NCBI GenBank assembly: GCA_021806165.1
Contig: JAJZXY010000006.1
Coordinates: 34,295 to 98,294 of the forward strand
DNA: 64,000 bases
Direction of reading: 5' to 3'
Source of the DNA: Thermoplasmata archaeon
Lineage (GTDB): Archaea; Thermoplasmatota; Thermoplasmata; Sysuiplasmatales; Sysuiplasmataceae
Below are positions 9,699-18,744 of the stretch, piece by piece. Every line of letters begins with the position of its first letter. The first letter of the stretch is position 1. The notes beneath the pieces were generated by a model. That model searched no databases and was not told the DNA's origin. It was given only the letters and a program-made list of their open reading frames with translations. The translations under genes were made by a program, and so were the position numbers.

Positions 9699-10220
9699 AT
9701 GAACGGCCTGATAGTGGGAAGATATCAGCCTTTTCATCTTGGCCACATGGCAGCAGTCAGGGAGGCCCTTGAGGTCTGCGACAGGCTGATTGTTGCCATA
9801 GGCAGCGCCCAGTACTCACATACTCGTGACAATCCCTTTACAGCAGGCGAAAGGTATGAGATGGTTTATGCCGCGCTTAGGGAGGAAGGGGTCTATGACA
9901 GGGTCAACATAGTTCCGGTCATAGATGTTAACAGGTATGCGGTGTGGGTTTCGCATGTCCGCTCACTTGTTCCGCCGTTCAGCACGATTTTCACAAACAA
10001 CCCTCTCACCCAGCGCCTCTTCAGCGAGTCTGGTTACGAAGTGAGGCAGACGAGGATTTACAACAGGGAGAAGTTCAGCGGATCGTTTATACGCGAACAG
10101 ATGATCAACGGAGGCAACTGGAGGGAGTGCGTCCCGCCGTCCGTTGCAGATATTATAGGCAGGTTTGGCGGTGTAGATCGTGTCAGGGAGCTATTCTACC
10201 TTTCTGGGCAGGGCAGATGA
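9699..10220 (+). CDS. nadM: Nicotinamide-nucleotide adenylyltransferase (NadM)
   Basis: 173 residues of the archaeal NadM type of nucleotidyltransferase. GRYQPFHLGH at residues 7-16 contains the H-x-G-H nucleotide-binding motif (His13, His16), and FSGSFIREQMI near 130 corresponds to the second ATP-binding motif (SxxxR). It makes NAD+ from NMN and ATP. It starts with ATG 22 bp after lonB on the same strand and its end overlaps the next gene, the NMN deamidase-like PncC, so two enzymes of NAD recycling are translationally coupled. Normal length; nothing unusual. Confidence 0.93.
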   Translation: MNGLIVGRYQPFHLGHMAAVREALEVCDRLIVAIGSAQYSHTRDNPFTAGERYEMVYAALREEGVYDRVNIVPVIDVNRYAVWVSHVRSLVPPFSTIFTNNPLTQRLFSESGYEVRQTRIYNREKFSGSFIREQMINGGNWRECVPPSVADIIGRFGGVDRVRELFYLSGQGR

Positions 10221-10713
10221 GCTGGTCGCCCTCCTGCATGACTTCTGCATAAGAGGCGGAGTGACGCTTTCCACCGCAGAGTCCGTTACAGGAGGACTCA
10301 TCAGCTCACTCATAGTTTCACACGCAGGTGCATCGCGCTTCTTCAAGGGTGGCGCCGTTACCTACAGCAACGAATCCAAGGAGAGTATTCTGGGCGTAGA
10401 TCACTCCACCCTGCTGTCCAGGGGGGCGGTCAGCGCAGAGACTGCTCTGGAGATGGCAGCAGGGGCGATGCGCATCTTTGGCAGCTCCGCAGCACTTTCC
10501 ACCACCGGTATAGCCGGTCCTTCAGGCGCCACGGCTGAAAAGGAGGTGGGCCTGGTATTCATCGCAGCCTGCACTCCGTCGGGCGCGAGCGTTTCAAGAT
10601 TCATATTTCAGGGCGGCAGGGAGGATATAAGGCAGGCAGCAACCCTGGAGGCGCTGCGCATTCTGGTGCCCGGAAGGCAGGGCGGGGCCTCACATCAGCT
10701 CTTCAAAGAATGA
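10180..10713 (+). CDS. pncC: Nicotinamide-nucleotide amidase (CinA C-terminal domain, PncC-like)
   Basis: 177 residues, a stand-alone CinA C-terminal domain. TAESVTGG at residues 32-39 carries the catalytic Ser35, and GGAVTYSNESKESILGV and TTGIAGPSG are the other family blocks. It hydrolyses NMN to nicotinate mononucleotide and ammonia, feeding deamidated pyridine nucleotide back to NAD synthesis. The chosen GTG at 10180 overlaps nadM by 41 bp; no ATG in frame is available before the first family block, so the exact start is unsure. The 3' end overlaps that of the convergent CLC gene by 24 bp. Pairing with nadM supports an NAD-salvage role over a competence role. Confidence 0.85.
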   Translation: MSGSYSTFLGRADELVALLHDFCIRGGVTLSTAESVTGGLISSLIVSHAGASRFFKGGAVTYSNESKESILGVDHSTLLSRGAVSAETALEMAAGAMRIFGSSAALSTTGIAGPSGATAEKEVGLVFIAACTPSGASVSRFIFQGGREDIRQAATLEALRILVPGRQGGASHQLFKE

Positions 10714-12486
10714 CGATTCCCTTAGCGTCCTTATCTTCTCGTTGTAGGCTCTCGCAATTTCCTGCAGACCGATTACGCCCACAACCTGGTCCACCTTTCT
10801 CTTGCGGTCGACCACCACAAGAACCTCCACCTTTCCGCTTGTGAGTATGTTGAACGCCTCATGTGCCGACTGTTCAGGCGATATGGTCTTTACAGGCCGC
10901 TCTGAAATGTCCCTGAGCCTCCTGGTAGCACCGCCGATCCCTGCAGCAATCTCTTCCCTCGTTACAAAACCGATGATTTCATTGACGCTCACAAGGACCG
11001 CGCCCGACGTCTTGAGCCTGTCCATGAGCCCTAGGGCATCACTGAGAGTCGTGCCTGCGTCCATGGTGGAGACATCGGAAGCCATCGCATCCTTTACCTT
11101 TATGTAGTCCATCAGCGGCTTCTCATATTCCTGCTGGTGGGCAGGCGAGTGGGCCCTGTTGATCACCTGCGCCTTGTAGATTGAGTACTTGGTACCTGAG
11201 ATGAAATATGAAATGACTGTGGCAAGCATCAGCGGGAGGAACAGGGAATAGCCGCCAGTCATCTCAGTCCCCATTATTATTATGGAAATGGGTGCCTTGG
11301 AGACGCCTCCGAAGAAGGCAATCATGGATACTATGATGAAGTCGGCAATGCTCATGAACATGAACACGTGAAGGATGGAATGGAAGAAGACCCAGAGCAC
11401 AGCACCCGTGAATCCTCCTATGACAATGCCAGGGGCGTAGACGCCTCCTGAACCGCCGGAACCTATGGAAAGGGAGGTGGCAATGATCTTGAGGAACACG
11501 AGTGCTATCAGAATCCAGATTGGCATCAGGGCCAGAGCGGAGAACTGGCTCGTCTCCCCGAAGAAGAGAAGCTGGAGCCATCCGTAACTCAGGCCGAGTA
11601 TCTGGGGGAATGCCATTGCAATGGCACCAACGGCAAGTCCCCCGATTGCCGGCTTGAAGTAGTTGGGAATTCTCTTGAGCTTCGAGAACTGCTTCCTCAC
11701 GCCGTAGAAAGTGACCACGTAGAGTATCCCAAGAATCCCTGTGACTATGCCAACTATCACGTATACAATAAGCGACGCCGGATTGTGGAATCCAACCGTC
11801 GCCGACTGAATGCTGAAGAGAGGCGTGTAGTTGAAGTGGTAGCCGAATATGGCATAACCCGTAACAGAGGCTATGATTGATGGGACGAGCGCATCAACTT
11901 CAAAATCCCTTCTGTAGAGAACTTCAGTGCTAAGGAGGGCGCCTCCAAGGGGTGCCATGAATATGCTCCCGATGCCAGCCCCAATGCCAGCTGCGACAGC
12001 TATCCTCCTGTCGCGATCATCCATGCCGAACAGGTCAGCCATGAATGAACCGAACCCGGCGGCGATCTGTGCGACCGGCCCCTCCCTGCCAGCGCTTCCT
12101 CCGGACCCGATGGTTATTGCAGACGCAACCAGCTTGACAGCTGGTATCCTTTTCCTGATCTTCCCCTTGTAATAGTGGAAGGATTCGATTGCCGCATCGG
12201 TCCCATGCCCCTCCGCCTCAGGTGCCAGGCCGTAGACAAGGAAACCGGAAATCAATCCGCCGATTGTGGTGGAAACAGGTATCATCCAGTAGTTGTAGTG
12301 GCCTATGAAGTAGAGGGGACCCTGGCCCTCGAGCGCAGTTGCAGGCGGCGTAAAGCCGGTGAGTCCTGTCAGGAGGTATTTCGTGCTGAAGGCGATTGCG
12401 TAGTATAGGGCAAGCGACCCGAATCCTGCAATCACGCCAATGAAAATACCAACTATCATCCATTTTCTGACAAAGCCTGAACTCAC
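10690..12486 (-). CDS. CLC-family chloride channel/antiporter with C-terminal CBS pair
   Basis: 598 residues. Residues ~10-440 form the multi-helix CLC membrane domain: GSGGSAGREGP at ~127-137 includes the gating glutamate (Glu135), and GSGGSGGVYAPG is the third selectivity-filter element. Residues ~455-590 hold two CBS motifs, which in this family bind adenine nucleotides and regulate gating. CLC proteins exchange or conduct Cl-; in acidophiles they help manage proton and charge balance, though acidophily is not shown here. Start is GTG at 12486. A minus-strand TATA-like GATATTTATATG (~12600-12611) would leave a leader of ~90 nt. Convergent overlap with pncC suggests dense packing. Confidence 0.93.
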   Translation of the reverse strand: MSSGFVRKWMIVGIFIGVIAGFGSLALYYAIAFSTKYLLTGLTGFTPPATALEGQGPLYFIGHYNYWMIPVSTTIGGLISGFLVYGLAPEAEGHGTDAAIESFHYYKGKIRKRIPAVKLVASAITIGSGGSAGREGPVAQIAAGFGSFMADLFGMDDRDRRIAVAAGIGAGIGSIFMAPLGGALLSTEVLYRRDFEVDALVPSIIASVTGYAIFGYHFNYTPLFSIQSATVGFHNPASLIVYVIVGIVTGILGILYVVTFYGVRKQFSKLKRIPNYFKPAIGGLAVGAIAMAFPQILGLSYGWLQLLFFGETSQFSALALMPIWILIALVFLKIIATSLSIGSGGSGGVYAPGIVIGGFTGAVLWVFFHSILHVFMFMSIADFIIVSMIAFFGGVSKAPISIIIMGTEMTGGYSLFLPLMLATVISYFISGTKYSIYKAQVINRAHSPAHQQEYEKPLMDYIKVKDAMASDVSTMDAGTTLSDALGLMDRLKTSGAVLVSVNEIIGFVTREEIAAGIGGATRRLRDISERPVKTISPEQSAHEAFNILTSGKVEVLVVVDRKRKVDQVVGVIGLQEIARAYNEKIRTLRESSFFEELM

Positions 12487-12763
12487 CCAGAGCTGGAAAG
12501 CGCTTACTCGGTCGATTTACGCACACCCGCCTTTTCTGAGAATATCAGTTTTGTGTTTGCAGTAATATTTTCACGAGCAATCTTGACGAAAAGATGATCA
12601 TATAAATATCTTCTTGAATAACGTCCAATCCGTCTATCCCACACCAGGTGTACGAGAAAAAATAGTCCTGCGCCATGCTTTGGGAGGCTGATTTTCGGAG
12701 GCCTGTCACACTTTTTAAGGGACATCTGCGTACAGGGCCAGCGCGACCAGCTTCCATCGCGCG

Positions 12764-13735
12764 GTGAATCAGATGCCGACCAGAAGATCCCTTAATGGAC
12801 ACCTGCCTTCGAACTATATACTGAGATGGTCGCCTGGAAACAGGCCTGCCCTTAACGTTTCCGATGGTGAAACGGTGACAGTCGATATACCAGAGGCTTC
12901 GACGGATCAGATAAAGCCGAATTCCACAACCGCAGTGCTGAAGAGGATTGACAGGTCGAAGACGGATGCGGCGATAGGCCCAATACACATAGAGGACGCG
13001 TCGCCAGGCGATTTGCTCAGGGTGGATATACTGGATATCAAGTGCGACTCCTGGGGGTGGAGTGCCATATTCCCCGGTTTCGGGCTCCTCAGCGATGACT
13101 TCACCAGACCAAGGCTGTTCACATGGTCAATACGCGGCGGAGTGATTTCGCCGAGGCATTCATCATTCCTGAAGGGCCTGAGGCTGCCAGCCCGACCGTT
13201 CCTTGGGGTCATTGGCGTTGCGCCCGCGGAGGAGGACAGTTCCTACACAATGATACCGCCCCAGTATTTCGGCGGCAACATGGACAACAACAGGATAGGG
13301 ACAGGCTCTTCGGTGTATTTCAGGGTAAATGTGCCGGGAGCCAACCTGTGCATCGCAGACACCCACGCTTCCCAGGGGGACGGGGAGGTATGCGGCACTG
13401 CAGTGGAAACGCCTTCCAGGACGAGGCTGAGAGTCAGGGTATACAGGGACGACCTGGGTATTGAAATGCCGGCTGTCATGTATTCAGAAAGGGGGAGGAG
13501 CGGCACCCGCCTGTCCACATCGGGTATATCGCCGGACCTTCACGAAGCTGCCAGGAAGGCTGTCAGGGAGATGGTAGCAGTCTTGTACAGGAAGGGGCTC
13601 AGACGTGATGAGGCGTATCTTCTGTGCTCCGTTGCAGGTGACCTGAGGATAAGCGAGATCGTGGATGCACCCAACTGGAATGTAGGCATGTCCCTTGACA
13701 CTTCGACTCTCAAGCAGCTTGGCATCACTTTCTGA
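12764..13735 (+). CDS. fmdA: Acetamidase/formamidase family amidohydrolase
   Basis: About 320 residues (GTG at 12764, or ATG at 12773 three codons later). It matches the FmdA/AmdA family: an early NYILRWSPGNRP segment, THE-type blocks replaced here by AIGPIHIEDASPGDLLRVDI, a WGWSAIFPGFG segment, PPQYFGGNMDNN (about residues 167-178) and DTHASQGDGEVCGTAVE. Family enzymes hydrolyse formamide or short amides to ammonia plus acid; the substrate here is not shown. It ends 5 bp from the end of histidine ammonia-lyase on the opposite strand. Formamide is a by-product of one histidine-degradation branch, so the neighbourhood is suggestive, but the formiminotransferase elsewhere in the window implies the other branch. 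Confidence 0.85.
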   Translation: MNQMPTRRSLNGHLPSNYILRWSPGNRPALNVSDGETVTVDIPEASTDQIKPNSTTAVLKRIDRSKTDAAIGPIHIEDASPGDLLRVDILDIKCDSWGWSAIFPGFGLLSDDFTRPRLFTWSIRGGVISPRHSSFLKGLRLPARPFLGVIGVAPAEEDSSYTMIPPQYFGGNMDNNRIGTGSSVYFRVNVPGANLCIADTHASQGDGEVCGTAVETPSRTRLRVRVYRDDLGIEMPAVMYSERGRSGTRLSTSGISPDLHEAARKAVREMVAVLYRKGLRRDEAYLLCSVAGDLRISEIVDAPNWNVGMSLDTSTLKQLGITF

Positions 13736-13740
13736 CATGG

Positions 13741-15258
13741 TCAGGACAGTGCATCAAGCAATGCGCCCTTTCTGAGGAGGTCGGCGCACATCCTTATCTC
13801 GGTTGAAAGCTCCCTGTCCCTGTCCAGTGCAGGGACGATCTTCCTGATGATCTCATGCGCCCTGGCGATTCTGGGTGCTGTCGGTCCGCCCGATATGTCA
13901 AGCGCCTGGGCTGCGCATAGCGCCTCGATCGCAACGACCGTGTATGCATTTTCCACCATCCTTTTCAGCTTGATGGCGGAATAGGCCCCCATGCTGACGT
14001 AATCCTCCTGGTTGGCAGAAGTGGGAATCGAATCGGAGGATGACGGATGGCTGAGAACCTTCCCTTCAGAAACCAGGGCTGCAGCAGTGTACTGCGCAAC
14101 CATGTAACCGGACTCGAGTCCCGGATTCCTGGAGAGGAAAGGACTCAGGCCGCTCAGCTTTGAATCTGTGAGCCTTGCGGTCCTCCTCTCTGAAAATGAT
14201 GCAACAGCCTGAAGCGGTATTCCGATTGCATCGAGTGCAACTGCAACCGGCTGGCCATGGAAGTTGCCGGCTGAAACGACATCCATGTCATCGGGAAAGA
14301 CAATCGGGTTGTCGGTTGTTGAATTCATCTCCGTGACAATAACACTCTCGCAGTAGTCGGTCATGTCACGAAGCGGGCCCATGACCTGAGGAGCGCACCT
14401 CAGGGTGTACGGGTCCTGCAGCGCACTGCCTGTGTTTGTCCTCCTGCTGCCTGTGGACATCCTCCTCACCCTTTCGGCCACCCTAGCCGCGCCAGGGTGA
14501 GCCCTCACCGATGCAACCCTCCTGTCGAATGGGGCTGTTCTGCCCCGCAGCGCCTCCAGCGTCATTGAGAAGACCACTATGGCTTCTTCCTGGAGCATGC
14601 GAATGTGGTGAATGGCCAGCGCGCCCAGGGCTGTCATGAACTGAGTCCCGTTGATGAGGGCAAGCCCCTCCTTGTGTTTCAGCGACAGAGGCTCAAGCCC
14701 CGCCTTTCCGAGTGCGGAAGAACCGCTCATGATCCTGCCCTCGAACTCCGCCATCCCTTCACCTATCAGCACCAGTGCCATATGGGCCAGCGGAGCAAGG
14801 TCTCCGCTTGCGCCGACTGATCCCCTGGACGGGATCATCGGATGGACCCCTTTGTTAAGCATATCTCTGAGAAGCCTCACCACCTCCACTCTTACACCGG
14901 AGTATCCCTTTACAAGTGTATTCAGGCGGAGCAGCATGACTGCTCTCGACTCGACCCTGGAAAGTGACTCGCCCGTTCCGGCAGAGGTGCTCCTGACAAG
15001 ATTCTCCTGTAGCTTCCCGGCCTGTTCGGGCTCGATGCCCGTGTTCTGGAGTTCACCGAAACCAGTATTGACCCCGTAAATGGTGCCGCCACCTTCAATG
15101 GTCTTTTCAAGAGAAATCCTGGAATTCCTGACCCTTTCAATCGCCTTTCGGGAAATGTCCACAGGCGAGCTCTGCTCTGCCACGGAGACTAGCTGTTCTA
15201 TTGTCAGGCTGTCACCGTCGAGGATGATTTTTGCAGGTCTATGGGCCAAGTATGTCAC
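13741..15258 (-). CDS. hutH: Histidine ammonia-lyase
   Basis: 505 residues, standard size. The tripeptide Ala-Ser-Gly that cyclises to the MIO electrophile is at 150-152 in GSVGASGDLAPLAH, and the conserved YGVNTGFG is at 61-68. These features define the HAL/PAL family; the HAL assignment rests on length, microbial context and the nearby formimino-folate genes. It deaminates histidine to urocanate, first step of histidine use. The start is GTG at 15258; no good ribosome-binding site is seen. It is convergent with the amidohydrolase gene. Urocanase and imidazolonepropionase genes are not in the window. Confidence 0.93.
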   Translation of the reverse strand: MTYLAHRPAKIILDGDSLTIEQLVSVAEQSSPVDISRKAIERVRNSRISLEKTIEGGGTIYGVNTGFGELQNTGIEPEQAGKLQENLVRSTSAGTGESLSRVESRAVMLLRLNTLVKGYSGVRVEVVRLLRDMLNKGVHPMIPSRGSVGASGDLAPLAHMALVLIGEGMAEFEGRIMSGSSALGKAGLEPLSLKHKEGLALINGTQFMTALGALAIHHIRMLQEEAIVVFSMTLEALRGRTAPFDRRVASVRAHPGAARVAERVRRMSTGSRRTNTGSALQDPYTLRCAPQVMGPLRDMTDYCESVIVTEMNSTTDNPIVFPDDMDVVSAGNFHGQPVAVALDAIGIPLQAVASFSERRTARLTDSKLSGLSPFLSRNPGLESGYMVAQYTAAALVSEGKVLSHPSSSDSIPTSANQEDYVSMGAYSAIKLKRMVENAYTVVAIEALCAAQALDISGGPTAPRIARAHEIIRKIVPALDRDRELSTEIRMCADLLRKGALLDALS

Positions 15259-15313
15259 ACCCGGGTGATAAGCCGCTGGTCATGTTATTATTCTTTTGAT
15301 TGGCCTGCGCACA

Positions 15314-16054
15314 TCAGGCCTTCCTGCAGATGAGCACCATCCTGCGCTTGACAAAGCTCAGGTCATTTTCCAGTGAGATGGCCTCGGCAAAGTCAGGCTC
15401 GCTTTGCTGCAGATATCTCCTGCACTCTGCAGCAGCCTTTCCGTCCAGTTCCAGAGGCGTTGCCCATTTTTCAAAATCCTGCCTTTCCTCGTTCACCTCA
15501 AATGCATCCACCCTGAAGCCTGAAGCTTCGACAAGCTCCAGCCATCCGTGGAGATCCTCCGCAGTCTCATGGCTGTCATCACGCAGGCGCTCCAGCCGGT
15601 TGTATTCCTCAACAAACCCGTCCGGAGACAGCATGTCGACGATCCCTAGACCGCCTCCCGCTGTCAGTATTCGAGCAGATTCCGACAGGAACCTGTCCTT
15701 CTCTGCAAAATGATGGGCGGCCCTCCTGCAGGTAATGAAATCAATGGAACGATCGGCCACTGGCATTTGCTCCGCGCTGCCGATTATGAATGAAACTCCA
15801 TTGCTGCCCGATTCGGAGGCAAGCCTCCGCGCCTCGGCCAGCATCTCGGCGCTCGTATCCATTCCAGTGACAGAGCTGCAAGTGCGGGAAACAGCGAATG
15901 CGGTGAACCCCGTGCCGGTGGCCACATCCAGCACCTTCCAGGAAGCGCCGGGATTCATGAGTTCAATCAACCTGGAAAGATCCTTTCCTCCCGAGAATGA
16001 AGCACTCCCGGAATAGTCCCTCGCGTGCCTGCTGAACAGCTCCGATCTCTTCAT
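15314..16054 (-). CDS. Class I SAM-dependent methyltransferase
   Basis: 246 residues with a complete Rossmann methyltransferase core: VLDVATGTGF at 41-50 is motif I, GMDTSAEML is motif II (acidic residue Asp binding the ribose), and SIDFITCRRAAHHF is motif IV. The pattern is closest to UbiE/Methyltransf_11 proteins, which act on small molecules such as quinones, but the acceptor cannot be predicted. It stands between histidine ammonia-lyase and the mevalonate operon on the same strand with 50-odd bp gaps on both sides, so co-transcription with either is uncertain. Confidence 0.82.
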   Translation of the reverse strand: MKRSELFSRHARDYSGSASFSGGKDLSRLIELMNPGASWKVLDVATGTGFTAFAVSRTCSSVTGMDTSAEMLAEARRLASESGSNGVSFIIGSAEQMPVADRSIDFITCRRAAHHFAEKDRFLSESARILTAGGGLGIVDMLSPDGFVEEYNRLERLRDDSHETAEDLHGWLELVEASGFRVDAFEVNEERQDFEKWATPLELDGKAAAECRRYLQQSEPDFAEAISLENDLSFVKRRMVLICRKA

Positions 16055-16103
16055 GCGGATGACATGGCCAGAAGTGTGATTAGCCTTTGCCCGTCGCGCA
16101 AAG

Positions 16104-16502
16104 CTACCTAGGCCTGAACTTGTAGCCGTATCTGATTATTCCAGAACTGCCTTCCTGCCCAAGCTTCCTGAGCGTCGCCTCCACCTCCATGCCTATGCTC
16201 AGCCTGGCCGGCTCGCAGTCAACTATCTGGCCAGTGAGCCTGACACCCTCCTCCATCTCCACCATCGCCATTATGTATGGCTTCATGAGGGAGAAGTCGG
16301 GCATAGGCTCATGGACAATTGTGAACGAGTAGACCTTTCCCCTGCCGGAGAGCTTGTGGCTCTTCATCTTGCCTATGCTCTTCCTTCTGCATTTGGGGCA
16401 TATCTCCCTCGGCGGAAAGTGCACCGTGCCGCAATTCTCACATCTCTTCCCGATTAGGTTGTACCTGCTGGGATTCTCCCTCCAGTATCGCGGGTTGGCC
16501 AT
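16104..16502 (-). CDS. DUF35 OB-fold / zinc-ribbon protein of the thiolase-HMG-CoA synthase complex
   Basis: 132 residues: an N-terminal rubredoxin-like zinc ribbon with Cys21, Cys24, Cys35 and Cys38, followed by an OB-fold. In archaea this DUF35 protein bridges acetyl-CoA acetyltransferase and HMG-CoA synthase into one complex and provides a shared CoA/acyl channel, so that the unfavourable thiolase step is pulled by HMG-CoA formation. The gene is 2 bp downstream of the thiolase gene, last in the four-gene operon, exactly as expected for this system. Normal length, all four zinc ligands present. Confidence 0.9.
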   Translation of the reverse strand: MANPRYWRENPSRYNLIGKRCENCGTVHFPPREICPKCRRKSIGKMKSHKLSGRGKVYSFTIVHEPMPDFSLMKPYIMAMVEMEEGVRLTGQIVDCEPARLSIGMEVEATLRKLGQEGSSGIIRYGYKFRPR

Positions 16503-16504
16503 CT

Positions 16505-17671
16505 TCAGGCCCTCCTGAATATATGCACCACGGAGGTTCCGCCTGTCCCGCCTACATTGAGGGAGAGGCCAACCTCGGCATCAGTAACCTGCCTCTTGTC
16601 TGCCTTTCCCCTCAACTGCCTTGCGATCTCAACCGCCTGTGCCACCCCTGTCGCCCCCATGGGATCTCCCCTTGCCTTCAGCCCGCCGGAGGTGTTGACA
16701 GAAACCACTCCATTGATCTCGGTCATGCCTTCGAGCGTTGCAGGGCCTCCGCGGCCCTTCTCAAAGAAGCCAAGGTCCTCAATGCTCATAATCTCTGCAA
16801 TCGAATAGGAGTCGTGTATCTCGGCAACATCAATATCCTTGGGATTGACGCCGGCTGTCCTGTATGCCTTCGTCGAGGCAACCTTCACAGAATCCATCCT
16901 TGTCAGCGATTCCCTGTGCTGTAGCGCGAGCGTGTCGGTGGCGGCTGCGGAAGCGGCGATCCTGATTGCCTCCTGTGCGTACTTTCCGGCTGCATCTGCA
17001 GGCGCGAGTATGAGCGCCGCAGCGCCGTCTGAGACGGGTGCGCAGTCAAAAACACCAAGAGGGTCAGCAACAACAGGCGACTTCAGTACAGTTTCCATTG
17101 TGATGGCCCTCTGATACTGGGCCTGCTTGTTAAGCGCCCCGTTCTTGTGATTCTTCACAGGAACGCTTGCGAGCTGCTCCCTGGTTGTCCCGTATTCGTG
17201 CATATGTCTCCTTGCCATCATTGCAAACAGGCTTGGCATCGTCGCGCCAGCAATGCCTTCCCACTGCTGGTCGCCGCCGGCCATCTGCACCATCGGTATT
17301 TCCTCATCAGTAACGTCTGTCATCTTCTCGGCACCGGCAACCATGACTACGTCATGCAGCCCCGAGGCAACTGCCAGGTAACCCTCCCTGAGAGCCATGC
17401 CGCCTGAGGCGCCCGCAGCCTCTATCCTCACAGCAGGTATGTGCAGCTGTGAAAGGCCTGAATAATCTGATACAAGCGCTCCCAGATGCTCCTGGTCTAT
17501 CAGGCTCCCGGCTGCCATATTCCCTATGTACAGGGCCTCTATCTGCTCGCCCGCGATGCCTGCATCGCTCACCGCATTGAGCCCGGCCTGCATACCAATG
17601 TCCCTCAATGAATGCTCCCAGAGCTCACCGAATCTGGTGTCACCGATGCCTATGATTGCAACTTCCCTCAT
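16505..17671 (-). CDS. Archaeal acetyl-CoA C-acetyltransferase (thiolase)
   Basis: 388 residues of the archaeal/SCP2-like thiolase type. The family blocks are visible: CAPVSDGAAALI mid-protein, AEIHDSYSIAE with the catalytic His, and a glycine-rich NVGGTGGTSVVHIF at the C-terminus. It condenses two acetyl-CoA to acetoacetyl-CoA for HMG-CoA synthase. Odd point: where family members usually have the nucleophilic Cys (pattern EAACASGG, from memory), residue 87 here is Gly (EAAGASGG at 84-91); codon GGC read directly from the DNA. It lies between hmgS (2 bp upstream) and the DUF35 gene (2 bp downstream). Confidence 0.87.
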   Translation of the reverse strand: MREVAIIGIGDTRFGELWEHSLRDIGMQAGLNAVSDAGIAGEQIEALYIGNMAAGSLIDQEHLGALVSDYSGLSQLHIPAVRIEAAGASGGMALREGYLAVASGLHDVVMVAGAEKMTDVTDEEIPMVQMAGGDQQWEGIAGATMPSLFAMMARRHMHEYGTTREQLASVPVKNHKNGALNKQAQYQRAITMETVLKSPVVADPLGVFDCAPVSDGAAALILAPADAAGKYAQEAIRIAASAAATDTLALQHRESLTRMDSVKVASTKAYRTAGVNPKDIDVAEIHDSYSIAEIMSIEDLGFFEKGRGGPATLEGMTEINGVVSVNTSGGLKARGDPMGATGVAQAVEIARQLRGKADKRQVTDAEVGLSLNVGGTGGTSVVHIFRRA

Positions 17672-17673
17672 TT

Positions 17674-18744
17674 CTATTCCTTCATCACTATTTTTCCTTT
17701 GAACTTCGCATATCTCCCGTAGTCGAGAAGCTCTGACCGTTCAACCAGTGACTTGACGGTCGGTGCCGCAGCCTTGTTGTAATTCTCCATCTCATCAGTA
17801 ATCGTGATGTCGAATGCATCGCTGCCTGCACCTGAACCAAACGCCACTCCCAGCACCTTCTGTCCGGGCTTTGCCACATCCAGTATGGCAGAGAGTCCGA
17901 TCATCATCGAAGCCGAGTAGGTATTCCCTATGTAGGGTGTCGTGAGTCCAGTCTCATACTGCTTCTTCTCAAAACCCAGCTGCTGTGCGACACGCGTGGG
18001 AAACTTGCCGTTCGGCTGGTGGAATACGGCAAAATCGTAGTCTGAAGGCTGTGTGCCCTGAACCTTCATAAGTTCCCCGGCGCAAGTTGCCACGTGTCTG
18101 AAGTAGGCGGGCTCGCCTGTGAATCTTCCGCCATGGCTCGGATAGGGCTGCCCCTCCCTCCTCCAGAAGTCAGGGGTGTCGGAGGTGAATGAGAGCGTCC
18201 TGTTTATTCTCGCGATCACACCCTCCTTTCCAATGATGAACGCTGCGCCTCCCGCGGACGCTGAGTATTCAAGTGCATCACCGGGCGCACCCTGCGAAGT
18301 GTCTGCGCCGATGGCAAGAGAGTACTTCGCCATTCCTGATGAGACAAGTCCCATGCTGGTCTGCATCGCGGCCGTACCTGCCTTGCACGCGAACTCGTAG
18401 TCGGCAACCGTAATGAAATGCGATGCGCCTATCGCCTCTGCCACTATTGTCCCCGAAGGCTTTACTGCGTAAGGATGGGACTCGCTTCCGACATAGACTG
18501 CGCCTATCTCCTCTGGATCCAAATCTGCCCTCGCAAGCGCATTCCTGGCTGCCTCCACCGATATTGTTATCACGTCCTCATCCGGATAAGGGACGGACTT
18601 GCTGAATATCATGAGGCCGTTCTTCATCGCCTCGCCGTTCTCGCCCCACACACGCGCTATTTCCTCAGGAAGTATCCTGAAGCGCGGAATGTAGGCACCA
18701 TATGTCACAATGCCGACGTCCTTTTCACCGTGTCCAAACATCAT
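17674..18744 (-). CDS. mvaS: Hydroxymethylglutaryl-CoA synthase (archaeal type)
   Basis: 356 residues, typical archaeal size. Catalytic Cys120 lies in [11 protein letters not shown], the general acid/base Glu89 in [13 protein letters not shown], and the His in [10 protein letters not shown]. It condenses acetoacetyl-CoA with acetyl-CoA to HMG-CoA, committing carbon to isoprenoid (archaeal membrane lipid) synthesis. Two ATGs are adjacent at 18744 and 18741; the first overlaps the regulator's stop (ATGA). Operon order regulator-HMGS-thiolase-DUF35 is the conserved archaeal arrangement. HMG-CoA reductase is not in the window. Confidence 0.94.
   Translation of the reverse strand: MMFGHGEKDVGIVTYGAYIPRFRILPEEIARVWGENGEAMKNGLMIFSKSVPYPDEDVITISVEAARNALARADLDPEEIGAVYVGSESHPYAVKPSGTIVAEAIGASHFITVADYEFACKAGTAAMQTSMGLVSSGMAKYSLAIGADTSQGAPGDALEYSASAGGAAFIIGKEGVIARINRTLSFTSDTPDFWRREGQPYPSHGGRFTGEPAYFRHVATCAGELMKVQGTQPSDYDFAVFHQPNGKFPTRVAQQLGFEKKQYETGLTTPYIGNTYSASMMIGLSAILDVAKPGQKVLGVAFGSGAGSDAFDITITDEMENYNKAAAPTVKSLVERSELLDYGRYAKFKGKIVMKE

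Noticed and set aside
12487..12763. Possible small gene in the CLC/amidase spacer
   Set aside because: Open frames here are basic and lack start signals; the stretch is AT-rich and looks like two divergent promoters.
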